DNA of 64,000 bases from Natrinema sp. DC36 (lineage in GTDB: Archaea > Halobacteriota > Halobacteria > Halobacteriales > Natrialbaceae): assembly GCF_020405225.1 (NCBI RefSeq), contig NZ_CP084472.1:3968001-4032000 (forward strand), written 5' to 3'. The notes beneath the pieces are model-generated. The model was not told the origin of the DNA. It did no database searches and saw nothing but the letters and a program-made list of their open reading frames with translations. A program made the translations under genes and the position numbers. Below are positions 1 through 8,991 of this stretch, in pieces (the stretch's first letter is position 1; every line of letters begins with the position of its first letter).

Positions 1-2008
1 GATCCTCGGTTTCGACGATCGACCGATTTACGGGAACCGAACACAGCGACTCGAGTTCCGCGAGGTACTCGTCTATCGTCTCGCGTTGCGTCTCGGTCGC
101 CGCGTCATCGAGCGGGTACAACAAGGTGATACTGCCCCCGGCCTCGGTCGCCAGCGCGTTCGCGACGGTGATCTTCTGCGGATCGAAGGGGCCGCGGTCG
201 GTGATGACGGTCACGGAGTCGATCCGGTCCAGGTCGCGCTCCTCGACGAGCAAGACGTCACACGGCGCCTTGCGAGTGATCCACTCGACGGTCGTCCCGA
301 ATATCGGCGCGTAGAGCGGATCGTCGCTTCGCTCGAGCAGGAGGAAGTCCGCGTCCTCGTGGGCGGCGAAGTTCGCGATCGCTCGCTTCGTGTCGTGGCT
401 GACGATCTCGCCGTAGGTGACGGGCACGTCGAACGCCTCGGTCAGCGGCTCCGTCCGTTCCTCGAACTCGACGTCCGCCGGTGACTGCGTTTCCGACGCC
501 TGCTGGAGCGGCACCTGGTCGGCCACCTCGTCGAACTGAACGACAGTGACGCTCCCGTCGTTCTCGCGGGCGATATCGGCGGCGATTCGAACCAACGTTC
601 GCTCACGTTGCTCGCTCGTCTTTTCGGTGATCGCGACGAGTACCTCGTAGCCGTCGAGCGTCTCGACGGTCGCTTTCGTCTGTGCGACGGCCTTGCGACC
701 GACGCTCCGCCGGACGACGTCCGTGGCAGCGCCCTCGCGCTGGACGCGGTCTCGCGCGTAGTAGACGTACCACAGCACCGACGCCGCCGTGATGACAACA
801 GCGCCGATGAGCGGTATCGTTCCCATGTAGCCGATGAGCAGGAAGCCGCCGGCGATACCGACGAGTTGAGTCCACGGGTAGAGCGGCGACTCGAAGCTCG
901 GGTCGTACTCCCCGACGTCCCCCTCGCGGAACGCGATAACCGCGCCGTTGACCAGTGCGAACACGATGATCTGGAACGCGCTCGCCAGTTTCGCGATCTG
1001 GAGGATCGGGACGAACGCGATGAGTACCAACATGACTGTACCGGTGAGCGTGATCGCCCGCACGGGCGTTCCCCACTCGTCGTGGATCTCCGTCAGGGAC
1101 GGCGGCGCGAGTTTGTCTCGAGCCATCGCGAACGGATACCGGGACGACGACAGGATCCCCGCGTTGGCCGTGCTGATCAGCGCGAGGACGGCCGCGATAA
1201 TGACGGCGATCACGCCCAGCCGGCCGAGCGTCGCCTCGGCCGCGTGAATCATCGGCACCGCGGAGTCGCTCAACAGATCGGGCGGCGTTACGCCGACCAT
1301 GACGACGACGATGAGGACGTACAGGAGCGTCGTGAAGCAGAGCGAGCCGAGGATCCCGAGCGGAATGTTCCGATCCGGGTTCTCCACCTCCTCGGCGACG
1401 CTCGCGATCTTGGTTACGCCCGCGTACGAGACGAACACGAGGCCGGTCGCGGCGAGGAGACCGCCGGATCCCTCGTCGAAGAACCCGTCATAGTAGGTGC
1501 TGTCCGTGGACGGGAGCCCGCCGACGACGAACCACACCATCGCCGCGAGCATCACCGCGACGATGGCGACCTGCAGGCGTCCGGTCTGCTTCGCGCCGAC
1601 GAGATTGACGAGGACGAGCACGACTGCCAGCGCGAGCGCGACCGGCTTCACCGGCAGATCGAACAGATACAGCACGTAGGGGACGCCGCCGACCAGCGCC
1701 AGCGCGCCCTTGAACGACAGGGAGAACCACGTGCCGACGCCGGCGATCGTTCCGAGCAGCGGTCCCATTCCTCGCTCGATGTAGATATACGTGCCGCCGG
1801 CCTCCGGCATCGCCGTCGCCATTTCGGCCTTGCTCAGGGCGGCCGGCAAGACGAGTACACCCGCGAGCAAGTACGCGAGAATAACCGCTGGACCCGCCGT
1901 CTTCAGGGCGAGACCGGGGAGGATGAAGATTCCGCTGCCGACCATCGCGCCGATACTGATCGCGACGACCGCAAACAAGCCGAGGTCTCGTTCGAGTTCT
2001 TTTGGCAT
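1..2008 (-). CDS. APC-family amino acid permease with C-terminal universal-stress domains (3' end cut by window)
   Basis: The gene runs leftwards from an ATG at 2008 and leaves the window, so about 669 residues are visible. The N-terminal ~420 residues hold about 12 hydrophobic segments with the glycine-rich APC start (SIGAMVGSGIF). A soluble tail follows: one UspA-like domain at about 450-590 (EVLVAITE) and the start of a second at about 598 (DSVTVITDRGP). Amino-acid permeases fused to one or two Usp domains are a common haloarchaeal architecture. It should import an amino acid across the cytoplasmic membrane; the substrate cannot be read from the sequence. The Lrp-type regulator gene lies just upstream on the same strand. 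Confidence 0.9.
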   Translation of the reverse strand, partial: MPKELERDLGLFAVVAISIGAMVGSGIFILPGLALKTAGPAVILAYLLAGVLVLPAALSKAEMATAMPEAGGTYIYIERGMGPLLGTIAGVGTWFSLSFKGALALVGGVPYVLYLFDLPVKPVALALAVVLVLVNLVGAKQTGRLQVAIVAVMLAAMVWFVVGGLPSTDSTYYDGFFDEGSGGLLAATGLVFVSYAGVTKIASVAEEVENPDRNIPLGILGSLCFTTLLYVLIVVVMVGVTPPDLLSDSAVPMIHAAEATLGRLGVIAVIIAAVLALISTANAGILSSSRYPFAMARDKLAPPSLTEIHDEWGTPVRAITLTGTVMLVLIAFVPILQIAKLASAFQIIVFALVNGAVIAFREGDVGEYDPSFESPLYPWTQLVGIAGGFLLIGYMGTIPLIGAVVITAASVLWYVYYARDRVQREGAATDVVRRSVGRKAVAQTKATVETLDGYEVLVAITEKTSEQRERTLVRIAADIARENDGSVTVVQFDEVADQVPLQQASETQSPADVEFEERTEPLTEAFDVPVTYGEIVSHDTKRAIANFAAHEDADFLLLERSDDPLYAPIFGTTVEWITRKAPCDVLLVEERDLDRIDSVTVITDRGPFDPQKITVANALATEAGGSITLLYPLDDAATETQRETIDEYLAELESLCSVPVNRSIVETED

Positions 2009-2323
2009 TGGATAGTCCGTCAGTCGTTCGGCGACCGCGTCGGTACGTGGCTCGAGGCCCGTGTGCTGCCGACCAGCAGGAGATGGGGAGACGGAGGTGT
2101 TCTCTGATGCATGATTGATTCTGTATGGGGTGATGGTCGCCGGATCCGCATAAAAGCGCCGATAAATTCGGGATTCGGCAATCAGTGCCACGTTGTGTTG
2201 CGGACCCGTCCAGAGATAGCGTGAGCGAGAGAGCGGGAGATCGAGAGATAAGGACGATGCGAACCCGTTGCTCGTCGAATGGACGAACGCGCTCAAACCG
2301 ACGACCGACAGCAGAGACCGCTA

Positions 2324-2794
2324 CTAGAACTCATCCACGTCGAATCCGTGGAATGCGCGCTCGTACTCGTTTCGTATGAGATCCTCGTCGACGACCTCGA
2401 GGCCGAGTTCGTCGAGATCTCGGCCGATCCGACTGAGGTCGTCGCTGTCCGATCCGATCGCTTCGACGTGGACGTTCTCGGTGCCGGTCATGACCTCCCT
2501 GACGGCGACGACGCCGGGCACTTCCAGGGCCCGCTGTGCGAGTTCTTCTCGATCGGGGATCGGCGCGGTACAGACGATGAGCGTCTGCAGCTGATAGCTG
2601 GCCGCCTCGTAGTTCACCTCCGGTCGGTAGCCGGTGAGGATGCCACTCTCCTCGAGGTTCCGTATTCGGTTGCGGACCGTGCTGGCCGAGACGTCCGCCT
2701 TTTCAGCGATCTCGCTCGCCGACGTCTTGCGCGCGTCCTCCTGCAGACAGTAGATGATGGTCCTGTCTAGATCGTCGAGTGGCTCCTCGCTCAT
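2324..2794 (-). CDS. Lrp/AsnC-family transcriptional regulator
   Basis: 156 residues. An N-terminal winged-helix region (LDDLDRTIIYCLQEDARKT... SASTVRNRI) is followed by an RAM/AsnC ligand-binding domain from about residue 70. Length and order match single-copy archaeal Lrp proteins, which bind amino acids and regulate transport or metabolism. The reading frame stays open further upstream, but MSEEPLDDLDRT at 2794 is the natural family start. Its position upstream of an amino-acid permease on the same strand suggests that the permease is a target, which is inference. The TATA-like AT-rich stretch at about 2815-2830 would serve this gene. Confidence 0.9.
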   Translation of the reverse strand: MSEEPLDDLDRTIIYCLQEDARKTSASEIAEKADVSASTVRNRIRNLEESGILTGYRPEVNYEAASYQLQTLIVCTAPIPDREELAQRALEVPGVVAVREVMTGTENVHVEAIGSDSDDLSRIGRDLDELGLEVVDEDLIRNEYERAFHGFDVDEF

Positions 2795-2942
2795 ACCCAC
2801 GAGTAATCGCGCGATCAAAAGTAATTTTTCCTGCGAATTCGGCGATCCGTCATCGTAGCGGGAGAACGTGTGAGGTAACGTTTTTCCTCTCGAGGTCGTC
2901 GAACCCGAATATGACGAGACGACCGCGATCGGAGGGAGACGG

Positions 2943-3467
2943 ATGACGTCGGACGATTCGGGATCTACTGACGAGTTGGGCCGGGAGGATCCCCTGTGGG
3001 ACGACCTGCTCGAGGACGCGCGAGCCATCGCCGAGGAGTACCGAGAGGACGGCTGGGACGCCGTCGTCCTCGAGCCGGTCGGGACATCGCCGGTCGAGGA
3101 GGCCGAGCGAACCGGACTCGACGTCGACGTCACCGCCGAGGAGTACGAGCTCGTCGCGGAGCTCATCGAGGACGGGGATGTCACGATCTCCGCGGCCGAC
3201 GTCTACTACCGGCCGCTGGCGGCGGAGGAAAGCGACCAGCGGGTCGCCCTCGTCGTCGAGCGCGACGAGGAGAGCGAGACGGCCGTCTTCGTCCCCCTCT
3301 CCTACGACATCGGTGACTGCCGATCGGTCTTCGAGACGGCGCTCGTCGAGGAGCAGTTACTGATTCACGTGACGGCGGACCCCGAGGACGGCTGGGTCAG
3401 CTTCTCCCACGACGATCCGTCCCTGTTCCTCGAGGAGGCGGACGTTCGGCAGTGGAGCGCGGAGTGA
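2943..3467 (+). CDS. Acidic haloarchaeal conserved hypothetical protein
   Basis: 174 residues, very rich in Asp and Glu, with no signal peptide or membrane segment. The sequence (DPLWDDLLEDARAIAEEYREDGWDAVVLEPG-type start, then a beta-rich C-terminal half) looks like a soluble cytoplasmic protein of a family I know only from haloarchaea and cannot name with confidence. The gene is divergent from the Lrp regulator. ATG at 2943 is preceded by a purine-rich stretch. No catalytic motif is visible. Confidence 0.8.
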   Translation: MTSDDSGSTDELGREDPLWDDLLEDARAIAEEYREDGWDAVVLEPVGTSPVEEAERTGLDVDVTAEEYELVAELIEDGDVTISAADVYYRPLAAEESDQRVALVVERDEESETAVFVPLSYDIGDCRSVFETALVEEQLLIHVTADPEDGWVSFSHDDPSLFLEEADVRQWSAE

Positions 3468-3656
3468 TCGGCGGTCGGGGCTATAATAGCCATTGACGGT
3501 CAATACACATCCGACCGCACGATTGCTGTGAGATCAGTATCAGTAGTTGGTATCACGGTTTCTTTATCCGGGATTGGACGTGAAACTCGTGGCAAGTACA
3601 GGCGATTCACAGAACAATTGTTTTCAAACGTTCTTTTGAGTCGATTCATCCAACTG
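3468..3656. other. Intergenic region, AT-richer than flanks, no gene seen
   Basis: The stretch begins just after the stop of the acidic hypothetical gene. It has AT-rich patches such as the CTATAATAG near 3481 and the CTTTATCC near 3560. No frame shows haloarchaeal codon bias. It may be old transferred DNA or degraded sequence. Confidence 0.4.
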
Positions 3657-3851
3657 CTACAGGTCTACGTTTTCGAGAACAGTCCTGTCGTTGCTCATGA
3701 TACGAAGTTCGCCATTTCTACACGAGCAAGCTGGCCCCCTTCTAGTCCAAATTAGCCGTATTTCGCCGTCAGGGTCGAAATGTACTGCAAGAGAAGTTCC
3801 ACAGTTATCACACACTGCTACTGCCTTCTGTATTTCATTATTGCCAGCCAT
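3657..3851 (-). CDS. Small Cys-pair (putative zinc-ribbon) protein
   Basis: 64 residues. Two cysteine pairs are visible, CDNC at 14-17 and CSC at 42-44, spaced like a minimal zinc ribbon, with a beta-like stretch between them (LAVHFDPDGEIRLIW). The ATG at 3851 lies downstream of an AT-rich region that could hold a promoter. Codon use is less GC-biased than in neighbours, so either it is horizontally acquired or the frame is fortuitous. I do not recognise the family. The paired cysteines are the main reason to call it. Confidence 0.5.
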   Translation of the reverse strand: MAGNNEIQKAVAVCDNCGTSLAVHFDPDGEIRLIWTRRGPACSCRNGELRIMSNDRTVLENVDL

Positions 3852-3995
3852 CTCTACTGAAGCTTAGGAGACAACGGCTCTTATTTCCCTGACATTTTCA
3901 CTAACTCACTGTGTTTTGATTAACTGGGAGAATCAATCTACGTTCAGTTTGCACACGTAGTTGCCGTTCAGTATAGGCGAAGAAGTGTACACTCA
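3852..3995. other. AT-rich intergenic spacer
   Basis: A low-GC stretch between the small Cys-pair gene and the repeat element. It has T-runs (CATTTTCACTAAC near 3894, TTTTGATTAAC near 3914) that could hold the promoter of the minus-strand gene at 3851. No coding potential seen. Confidence 0.4.
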
Positions 3996-4117
3996 CCGCG
4001 AGCGAACCGAGTGAGCGAGCGGGCCGACGACCGACCCGTAGGGGAGGGAGGAGTGCTTTTAATCAACATTTTGCCGAGCGACCGAGCGCTAGCGAGGGAG
4101 CGCAGAGCAAAATGCTG
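3996..4117 (+). repeat. Modular intergenic repeat, copy A (diverged, partial)
   Basis: The copy starts with the subunit CCGCGAGCGA-N7-GAGCGAGCGG at 3996-4022. It continues with the core GGGCCGACGACCGACCC and GGGGAGGGAGGAGTGCTTTT (4021-4060) that also occurs at 46.26 kb and 52.96 kb. It ends with a TTTTGC / GCAAAA pair at about 4069-4112 that encloses a GC-rich stem. Compared with the other copies it lacks the 5' hairpin module and the two internal 8-9 bp hairpins. A 70-codon minus-strand reading frame across it is an artefact of the repeat. Strand is given as the orientation that matches the other two copies. Confidence 0.85.
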
Positions 4118-4206
4118 GCACACGTCGTTATCGAACCGTCGATTCAGTTTCAAGAACGGCTCCGAATAAAGAAACCGCACTATTAGCTACTGGTATGTAA
4201 ATCACT

Positions 4207-5034
4207 TCAGTGGTCACTATCGTCGCCCGTCCGGAACGACAGGTCCAGCGACGGTGCCGAGTGGGTGAGCGATCCCATCGAGATCACGTCGACGCCCGTG
4301 GCGGCGTAGTCGGGAACGTCCGCGAGGGTAATCCCGCCGCTGGCTTCGGCCAGCACGCCCTCGTGATCGGCGAGCGTCTCGACGGCCGCCCGCGTCTCCG
4401 CCGGCGTCATGTTATCGAGCAAGACGATGTCTGCACCCGCGTCGGCCGCCCGCGGCGCGTCCGCGACGGTTTCGACCTCGACGTCGATCTTCGTCGCAAA
4501 CGAGGTTTGTTCCCGAAAGTGAGCCACCGCCTTCTCGAGTCCCATCTCGGCGATGTGGTTGTCCTTGACCATCACCATGTGGGAGAGGTCGAGTCGGTGG
4601 GTGTCGCCGCCGCCCGCGACGACGGCGCGTTTCTCGAGGCCGCGTAGGCCGGGCGTCGTCTTGCGGGTCGCGGCGATCGCCACGTCCGCGGATTCGGTCC
4701 GAGCGCGCTCGACCGCCTCGCGCGTCAGCGTCGCGATTCCCGACGCGTGGCCCGCGAGGTTGACTGCGACGCGCTCGCCGCGGAGCACTTCCCGCGTGGA
4801 CCCCTCGACCCGAAGCAGTTCGTCGCCCGGGTCGACGCCGCTCCCGTCCTCGAGGCGATCGGTTACGGCCACGTCCAGGTAGTCGAAGACGGCCGCTGCG
4901 GCCTCTATTCCGGCGACGACGCCCGGCTCTTTCGAGACGAGTCTGCCGGTCGTCTCGCCGGGAACCTGATTCGTCACGTCGTGGTGGCCGACGTCCTCGC
5001 GCAGCCAGCGTTCGATTTGTGCGTCGGTGATCAT
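4207..5034 (-). CDS. nadC: Nicotinate-nucleotide pyrophosphorylase (carboxylating), quinolinate phosphoribosyltransferase
   Basis: 275 residues. It converts quinolinate and PRPP to nicotinate mononucleotide, CO2 and PPi, the third step of de novo NAD synthesis in the cytoplasm. Visible family signatures are ATRKTTPGLR, HRLDLSHMVMVKDNH and the C-terminal EASGGITLADV ... GVDVISMGSLTHSAP barrel strands. Length is typical for NadC. The start MITDAQIERWL at 5034 is chosen over upstream in-frame codons because it fits the family and sits 7 nt after the nadB stop. It is the last gene of the nadABC operon. Confidence 0.97.
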   Translation of the reverse strand: MITDAQIERWLREDVGHHDVTNQVPGETTGRLVSKEPGVVAGIEAAAAVFDYLDVAVTDRLEDGSGVDPGDELLRVEGSTREVLRGERVAVNLAGHASGIATLTREAVERARTESADVAIAATRKTTPGLRGLEKRAVVAGGGDTHRLDLSHMVMVKDNHIAEMGLEKAVAHFREQTSFATKIDVEVETVADAPRAADAGADIVLLDNMTPAETRAAVETLADHEGVLAEASGGITLADVPDYAATGVDVISMGSLTHSAPSLDLSFRTGDDSDH

Positions 5035-5041
5035 GAGTCTC

Positions 5042-6580
5042 TCAGTCGTCCGCCGGCGGTCCGGCTGTCGACTCGTCGGGGTCGGTCGCGACGTAGTGGC
5101 AGCCGATCGATTCCGGGTTCTCTCCGGCCGCACGCGCGATCAACAGCGCGGTGACGCTGGCGTTTCGAAGTTCGTAGAGATCCCGCGCCGTCCGGGTCCG
5201 AATGTAGGCGTCGACCTCGCCCTTGAGCCGCCGGAGGACGGCGCTCGCACGGGCGATTTCCTCGGGATCGCGCTCGAGGCCCAGATACTCGTCCATCGTC
5301 TGGGTCAGTCGAGTGAACTTCTCGGCAGCGAAGCGCTCGGGGAGGTCGGGATCCCGGTTCCGGAGTTCGGGCGCCTCGACGACTTCGGGCTCGAATCCGA
5401 CCGCGTCTTCACCCGCCCGCAGGCCCCAGACCAGCCCCTCGAGCAGACTGGTACTCGCCAGCCGGTTCGCGCCGTGAACGCCGGTGCGAGCGCACTCGCC
5501 GACGGCGTAGAGCCGATCGAGCGAGGTTCGGCCCTCCTCGTCGACATCGATGCCGCCACAGAGGAAGTGCTCGCACGGAGCGACCGGGATCTCGTCGCCC
5601 TCGATGCCGCGGTCGCGGCACTTTGCCGCGATACCGGGGTAGTCGGCTTCGAACTCGAGCGGCCTCACGTCCAGGACGACCTCGCCGGTTTCCGTGCGTT
5701 CGGTTTCGACGGCGCGAGCGACGACGTCCCGCGGTGCGAGGTCGCCCTGCGGGTGGTAGTCCTCCATGAACCGTTCGCCCTCGCCGTTGCGTAACACCGC
5801 GCCCTCGCCGCGCAGGGCCTCGGAGAGCAAGAACGGGTCCTCGCCCGCATAGGCCGTCGGATGGAACTGCACGTACTCCATGTCCTCGACATCAGCGCCG
5901 GCGAGCGCGGCCATCGCGATGCCGTCCCCGGTCGCGTCGTCGGGGTTGGTCGACCGGCCGTAGAGCGCGCCGACGCCGCCGGTCGCGAGAATCGTCGCGC
6001 CGGCATAGACGGGGGCACCGCTCTCCGTCTCGTCACTGACGACGCCGTGGACGCGCCCCTCGGCGGTGATCAACTCGAGCGCGGCGGTGTCCTGACGCAC
6101 CTCGATCCGCTCGTGGTCGTCGAGATAGTGCAGGAACGGCCGCAGGATGTGCGTTCCCGTCGCGGCGTCGACGTGGAGGATGCGGTACTCGGAGTGTGCG
6201 GCTTCTCGCGTGTAGTCGAACGCGCCGTCGTCGCCCTCGTCGAACCCCACCTCGAGGGTGTCGACGAGCACGTCCTCGACGGCGTCGTCGGCGTGTTCGA
6301 CGAGCGCGTCGACGGCGTCGGGATCGGCAGTACTGCCGCTGGCATCGATGATGTCCCGCTTGAGGCTCTCGGGATCCCCTCGAGTCGTCGAGATACCGCC
6401 CTGCGCCCAGTCGGTGCTGGCGTCGTCGGGTTTCGTCGCTTTCGTCAGGAGGAGCACGTCAGCACCCTCGCGCGCGGCCGCGAGCGCGGCCGAACAACCA
6501 GCGATGCCGCTGCCGACGACGAGCACGTCCGCGGTCTCGCCGTCGGTCGTCGTCTCCGTTCCGGTGTTCGTCTCGGTCAT
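5042..6580 (-). CDS. nadB: L-aspartate oxidase
   Basis: 512 residues. This flavoprotein oxidises L-aspartate to iminoaspartate, which feeds NadA. The N-terminal FAD-binding motif is VLVVGSGIAGCSAALAA at about residues 19-35. The succinate-dehydrogenase/NadB signatures STDWAQGGI, GVGALYGRSTNP, EYVQFHPTAY and GANRLASTSLLEGLVWG follow, and there is a C-terminal helical domain. The start MTETNTGTETT at 6580 lies 2 nt after the nadA stop, so the genes are almost certainly co-transcribed. The reading frame runs on upstream inside nadA, but that extension is not family-like. Confidence 0.97.
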   Translation of the reverse strand: MTETNTGTETTTDGETADVLVVGSGIAGCSAALAAAREGADVLLLTKATKPDDASTDWAQGGISTTRGDPESLKRDIIDASGSTADPDAVDALVEHADDAVEDVLVDTLEVGFDEGDDGAFDYTREAAHSEYRILHVDAATGTHILRPFLHYLDDHERIEVRQDTAALELITAEGRVHGVVSDETESGAPVYAGATILATGGVGALYGRSTNPDDATGDGIAMAALAGADVEDMEYVQFHPTAYAGEDPFLLSEALRGEGAVLRNGEGERFMEDYHPQGDLAPRDVVARAVETERTETGEVVLDVRPLEFEADYPGIAAKCRDRGIEGDEIPVAPCEHFLCGGIDVDEEGRTSLDRLYAVGECARTGVHGANRLASTSLLEGLVWGLRAGEDAVGFEPEVVEAPELRNRDPDLPERFAAEKFTRLTQTMDEYLGLERDPEEIARASAVLRRLKGEVDAYIRTRTARDLYELRNASVTALLIARAAGENPESIGCHYVATDPDESTAGPPADD

Positions 6581-6582
6581 GA

Positions 6583-7716
6583 TCAGATTTCGAGCATTCG
6601 ATCGAGCGCGACGCCCGCGAGTTCCTTCTCCTCGGGCGCGACCTCGATCACGTTGTGTTCGCGACCCTCGACGAGTTCCTCGAGCACCCACGCGAGGTAG
6701 TTCGGGTCGATCTGGCGCATGGCGTTGCAGTCCATGCAGGCGTCGCCACAGAGCGGGAGGACGTTCACCTCGGGGTGCCAGCGCTGGAGGTGGTTCGTGA
6801 GGTGGATTTCGGTACCGATGGCCCACGTGTCGCCGGGGTCGGCGTTCGCGACGGTCTCGCAGATCGTCGCCGTCGAGCCGGCCACGTCCGCGGCTTCGAC
6901 GACTTCGCGGCGACACTCGGGGTGAACGATGACCTTGGCACCGGGGTTTTCCTCGCGGACTTGCTCGATGTGGTCCTGGCGGAACCGCTCGTGGACCTGG
7001 CAGTAGCCGTCCCAGAGGATGATGTCGCTCTCGGCGACCTCCTCGGCGTCTTTCCCCTCGGGATCCCACGGGTCCCACTCGGCGATTTCGTCTTCCATGC
7101 CGAGCCGGTGGGCGGTGTTCTCCCCGAGGTGTTTGTCGGGCAGGAAGAGGACCTTGTCACCCCGATCGAAGGCGTACTCGAACGCCTCGTGTGCGTTCGA
7201 CGAGGTGCAGACGAGCCCGCCCTGACTCGCACAGAAGGCCTTCAGATCCGCGTAGGAGTTCATGTAGGTGATCGGGATGATGTTCGCGTCGGGCGCGGCG
7301 GCCGTGATCTCGGCCCACGCGCTGTCGACCTGCAGGGCCTCGGCCATCCCCGCCATCGGACACGACGCCTCCATGCTCGGGAGGATCACCGACTGGTCGT
7401 CGTCCGTGATGATGTCCGCGCTCTCAGCCATGAACGTCACGCCGCCGAAGATCACGTACTCGGCGTCCGCGTTGGCGGCCTCCTTCGAGAGCTGGTAGGA
7501 GTCACCGATGAAGTCCGCGTGCTCGACGATCTCCCGCCGCTGGTAGTTGTGCCCCAGGATCACCACGTCGTCGCCGAGTTTTTCGAGCGCCGCCTCGATG
7601 CGGTCGGTCCGCTCCTCGGCCTCGAGGTCCCGGTATCGGGACGGCAGTTGCTCGAGGGTGTCGTATTTGAACAGACTCAGATCGGTTTCCAGCTCCGCCG
7701 TTTCCATTTTGACCAT
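6583..7716 (-). CDS. nadA: Quinolinate synthase A, 4Fe-4S enzyme
   Basis: 377 residues. It condenses iminoaspartate with dihydroxyacetone phosphate to quinolinate using an oxygen-sensitive 4Fe-4S cluster. Cluster cysteine candidates are C119 (SMEASCPMA), C239 (GYCQVHERF) and one of the C-terminal group C323/C327/C330 (CGDACMDCNAM). Other signatures are LGHNYQ near 54-59 and VHPECRREV. The start could be M1 or M4 (MVKMETAE); neither changes the fold. It is first in the nadABC operon, with a TATA-like box and a palindrome directly upstream. Confidence 0.97.
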   Translation of the reverse strand: MVKMETAELETDLSLFKYDTLEQLPSRYRDLEAEERTDRIEAALEKLGDDVVILGHNYQRREIVEHADFIGDSYQLSKEAANADAEYVIFGGVTFMAESADIITDDDQSVILPSMEASCPMAGMAEALQVDSAWAEITAAAPDANIIPITYMNSYADLKAFCASQGGLVCTSSNAHEAFEYAFDRGDKVLFLPDKHLGENTAHRLGMEDEIAEWDPWDPEGKDAEEVAESDIILWDGYCQVHERFRQDHIEQVREENPGAKVIVHPECRREVVEAADVAGSTATICETVANADPGDTWAIGTEIHLTNHLQRWHPEVNVLPLCGDACMDCNAMRQIDPNYLAWVLEELVEGREHNVIEVAPEEKELAGVALDRMLEI

Positions 7717-7725
7717 CTTCCGTCA

Positions 7726-7750
7726 CCTGTGATTGCTCGCATATCACAGG
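7726..7750. promoter_or_regulatory. Perfect 8-bp inverted repeat, candidate operator of nadABC
   Basis: The arms CCTGTGAT (7726-7733) and ATCACAGG (7743-7750) are exact inverted copies with a 9-nt spacer. The site lies between the TATA-like box and the nadA start, so it would overlap the expected transcription start. That position suits a repressor. Which protein binds is unknown. Confidence 0.55.
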
Positions 7751-7753
7751 CGG

Positions 7754-7763
7754 GTATTGAATA
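7754..7763 (-). promoter_or_regulatory. TATA-like box of nadABC
   Basis: Read on the minus strand the stretch is TTATTCAATA, preceded by a purine-rich GAAGGAAAAA that could act as BRE. Its distance to the nadA ATG (about 40 nt) allows a short leader. Confidence 0.5.
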
Positions 7764-7920
7764 ACTTTTTCCTTCGAACAAGGTGTCCGGGGGAATACCA
7801 TCGAGGTATACAACGATAGAAAACGTCTCGTCAGTTGCTCACCGGTATCGATCGGTCCGTATTCGTGACTGTCGCTCGGCCGTTCACTGGCGTCTTTTCC
7901 GTGGAGCCCCTAGCAGTGGT

Positions 7921-8991
7921 ATGGCACTCGAGGACGCCTTCTCGCAGTTCACGCGGCGAGACTGGGAGCACGAATCCGTCGAGGGAACGGTCCGACTCGC
8001 CGTCGTCGGTATCGGCGGCTTCGCACGACAGCGTGCGCTCCCCGCGATCGCGGCGGGCAACTACTGCGAGACGACGGTGCTCGTCACGAGTTCACCGGAT
8101 CGCACCGTTCCCGTCGCCGAGGAGTACGACGTCGACCACGTCGTCGACTACGACGGGTTCCTCGCCGGCGATCTGGTCGACGCCTACGACGGGATCTACG
8201 TCGCGGTACCGAACGCGTTTCACGGGCGATACGCCACTTCGGCGGCCGAGTTCGGGAAGCACGTCATCTGCGAGAAGCCCCTCGAGACCACCGCCGAGCG
8301 CGCTCGAGACGTCGTCGACGCCTGCGCCGACGCCGGCGTGACGCTGATGACGGCCTACCGGCTCCAGACCGAGCCGACGGTTCGGCGCGCGCGGGAACTC
8401 GTCCGCGAGGGCGTGATCGGCGACGTCGTGCAGGTCCACGCCGGTTTTTCGCACCCGCTGCTCGAGCACGCCGATCCCGACACGTGGCGGCTCGATCCCG
8501 ACCTCGCGGGCGGCGGCGCGCTGGTCGATCTCGGGATCTACCCGCTCAACACGATCCGGTTTCTCCTCGATTGCGAGCCCACGGGCGTGTACGCCACCAC
8601 CCACTCGAGCGGCGACCCGTTCGCCGACGTCGACGAACACGTCGCCGTCCAGCTCGAGTACGAGACCGGCGCGACGGCCTCCTGTACCGCCAGTTTCGAC
8701 GCCCACGCCCGGAGCGCCCTCGAACTGGTCGGCACGGAGGGGATGATCGACATCGAGTCGCCGTTCGGCGGCGTCGTCCCCCAGGAAATGGTCGTCGAGA
8801 GCGGCGACGTTCGGATGGAGTACACCGGCCCGCCGGTCGACGAGGTTCGCGAGGAGTTCGACTACTTCGGCTACTGCGTGCTGACCGGGACCGATCCCGA
8901 ACCCGACGGCGAAGACGGACTCGCGGACCTTCGTGCGATCGAGGCCGCCTACGAGTCGGCCGAGACGGGCCGTCGAGTGAGCCTCGAGTGA
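7921..8991 (+). CDS. gfo6: D-xylose 1-dehydrogenase (NADP+), Gfo/Idh/MocA family
   Basis: 356 residues. It oxidises D-xylose to xylonolactone, the first step of the oxidative xylose pathway of haloarchaea. The N-terminal Rossmann motif is VRLAVVGIGGFARQRALPAI (from about residue 23). The catalytic Lys motif is CEKPLETTAE, followed by GGGALVDLGIYPLN in the C-terminal domain. Strong resemblance to haloarchaeal Gfo6 gives the name. ATG at 7921 is chosen because the residues encoded further upstream are Arg-rich and not conserved. The stop codon lies in the first base pairs of the hairpin that follows. No other xylose pathway genes are in the window. Confidence 0.88.
   Translation: MALEDAFSQFTRRDWEHESVEGTVRLAVVGIGGFARQRALPAIAAGNYCETTVLVTSSPDRTVPVAEEYDVDHVVDYDGFLAGDLVDAYDGIYVAVPNAFHGRYATSAAEFGKHVICEKPLETTAERARDVVDACADAGVTLMTAYRLQTEPTVRRARELVREGVIGDVVQVHAGFSHPLLEHADPDTWRLDPDLAGGGALVDLGIYPLNTIRFLLDCEPTGVYATTHSSGDPFADVDEHVAVQLEYETGATASCTASFDAHARSALELVGTEGMIDIESPFGGVVPQEMVVESGDVRMEYTGPPVDEVREEFDYFGYCVLTGTDPEPDGEDGLADLRAIEAAYESAETGRRVSLE

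Noticed and set aside
608-2107. Long plus-strand reading frame of 499 codons opposite the permease
   Set aside because: It is an antisense shadow caused by high GC at codon third positions. The minus-strand frame has clear permease and Usp features and membrane segments; this one is Arg/Asp-rich with no family look.
3968-4180. 70-codon minus-strand frame over repeat copy A
   Set aside because: It reads through the intergenic repeat, and its peptide reflects the repeat and not a protein family.
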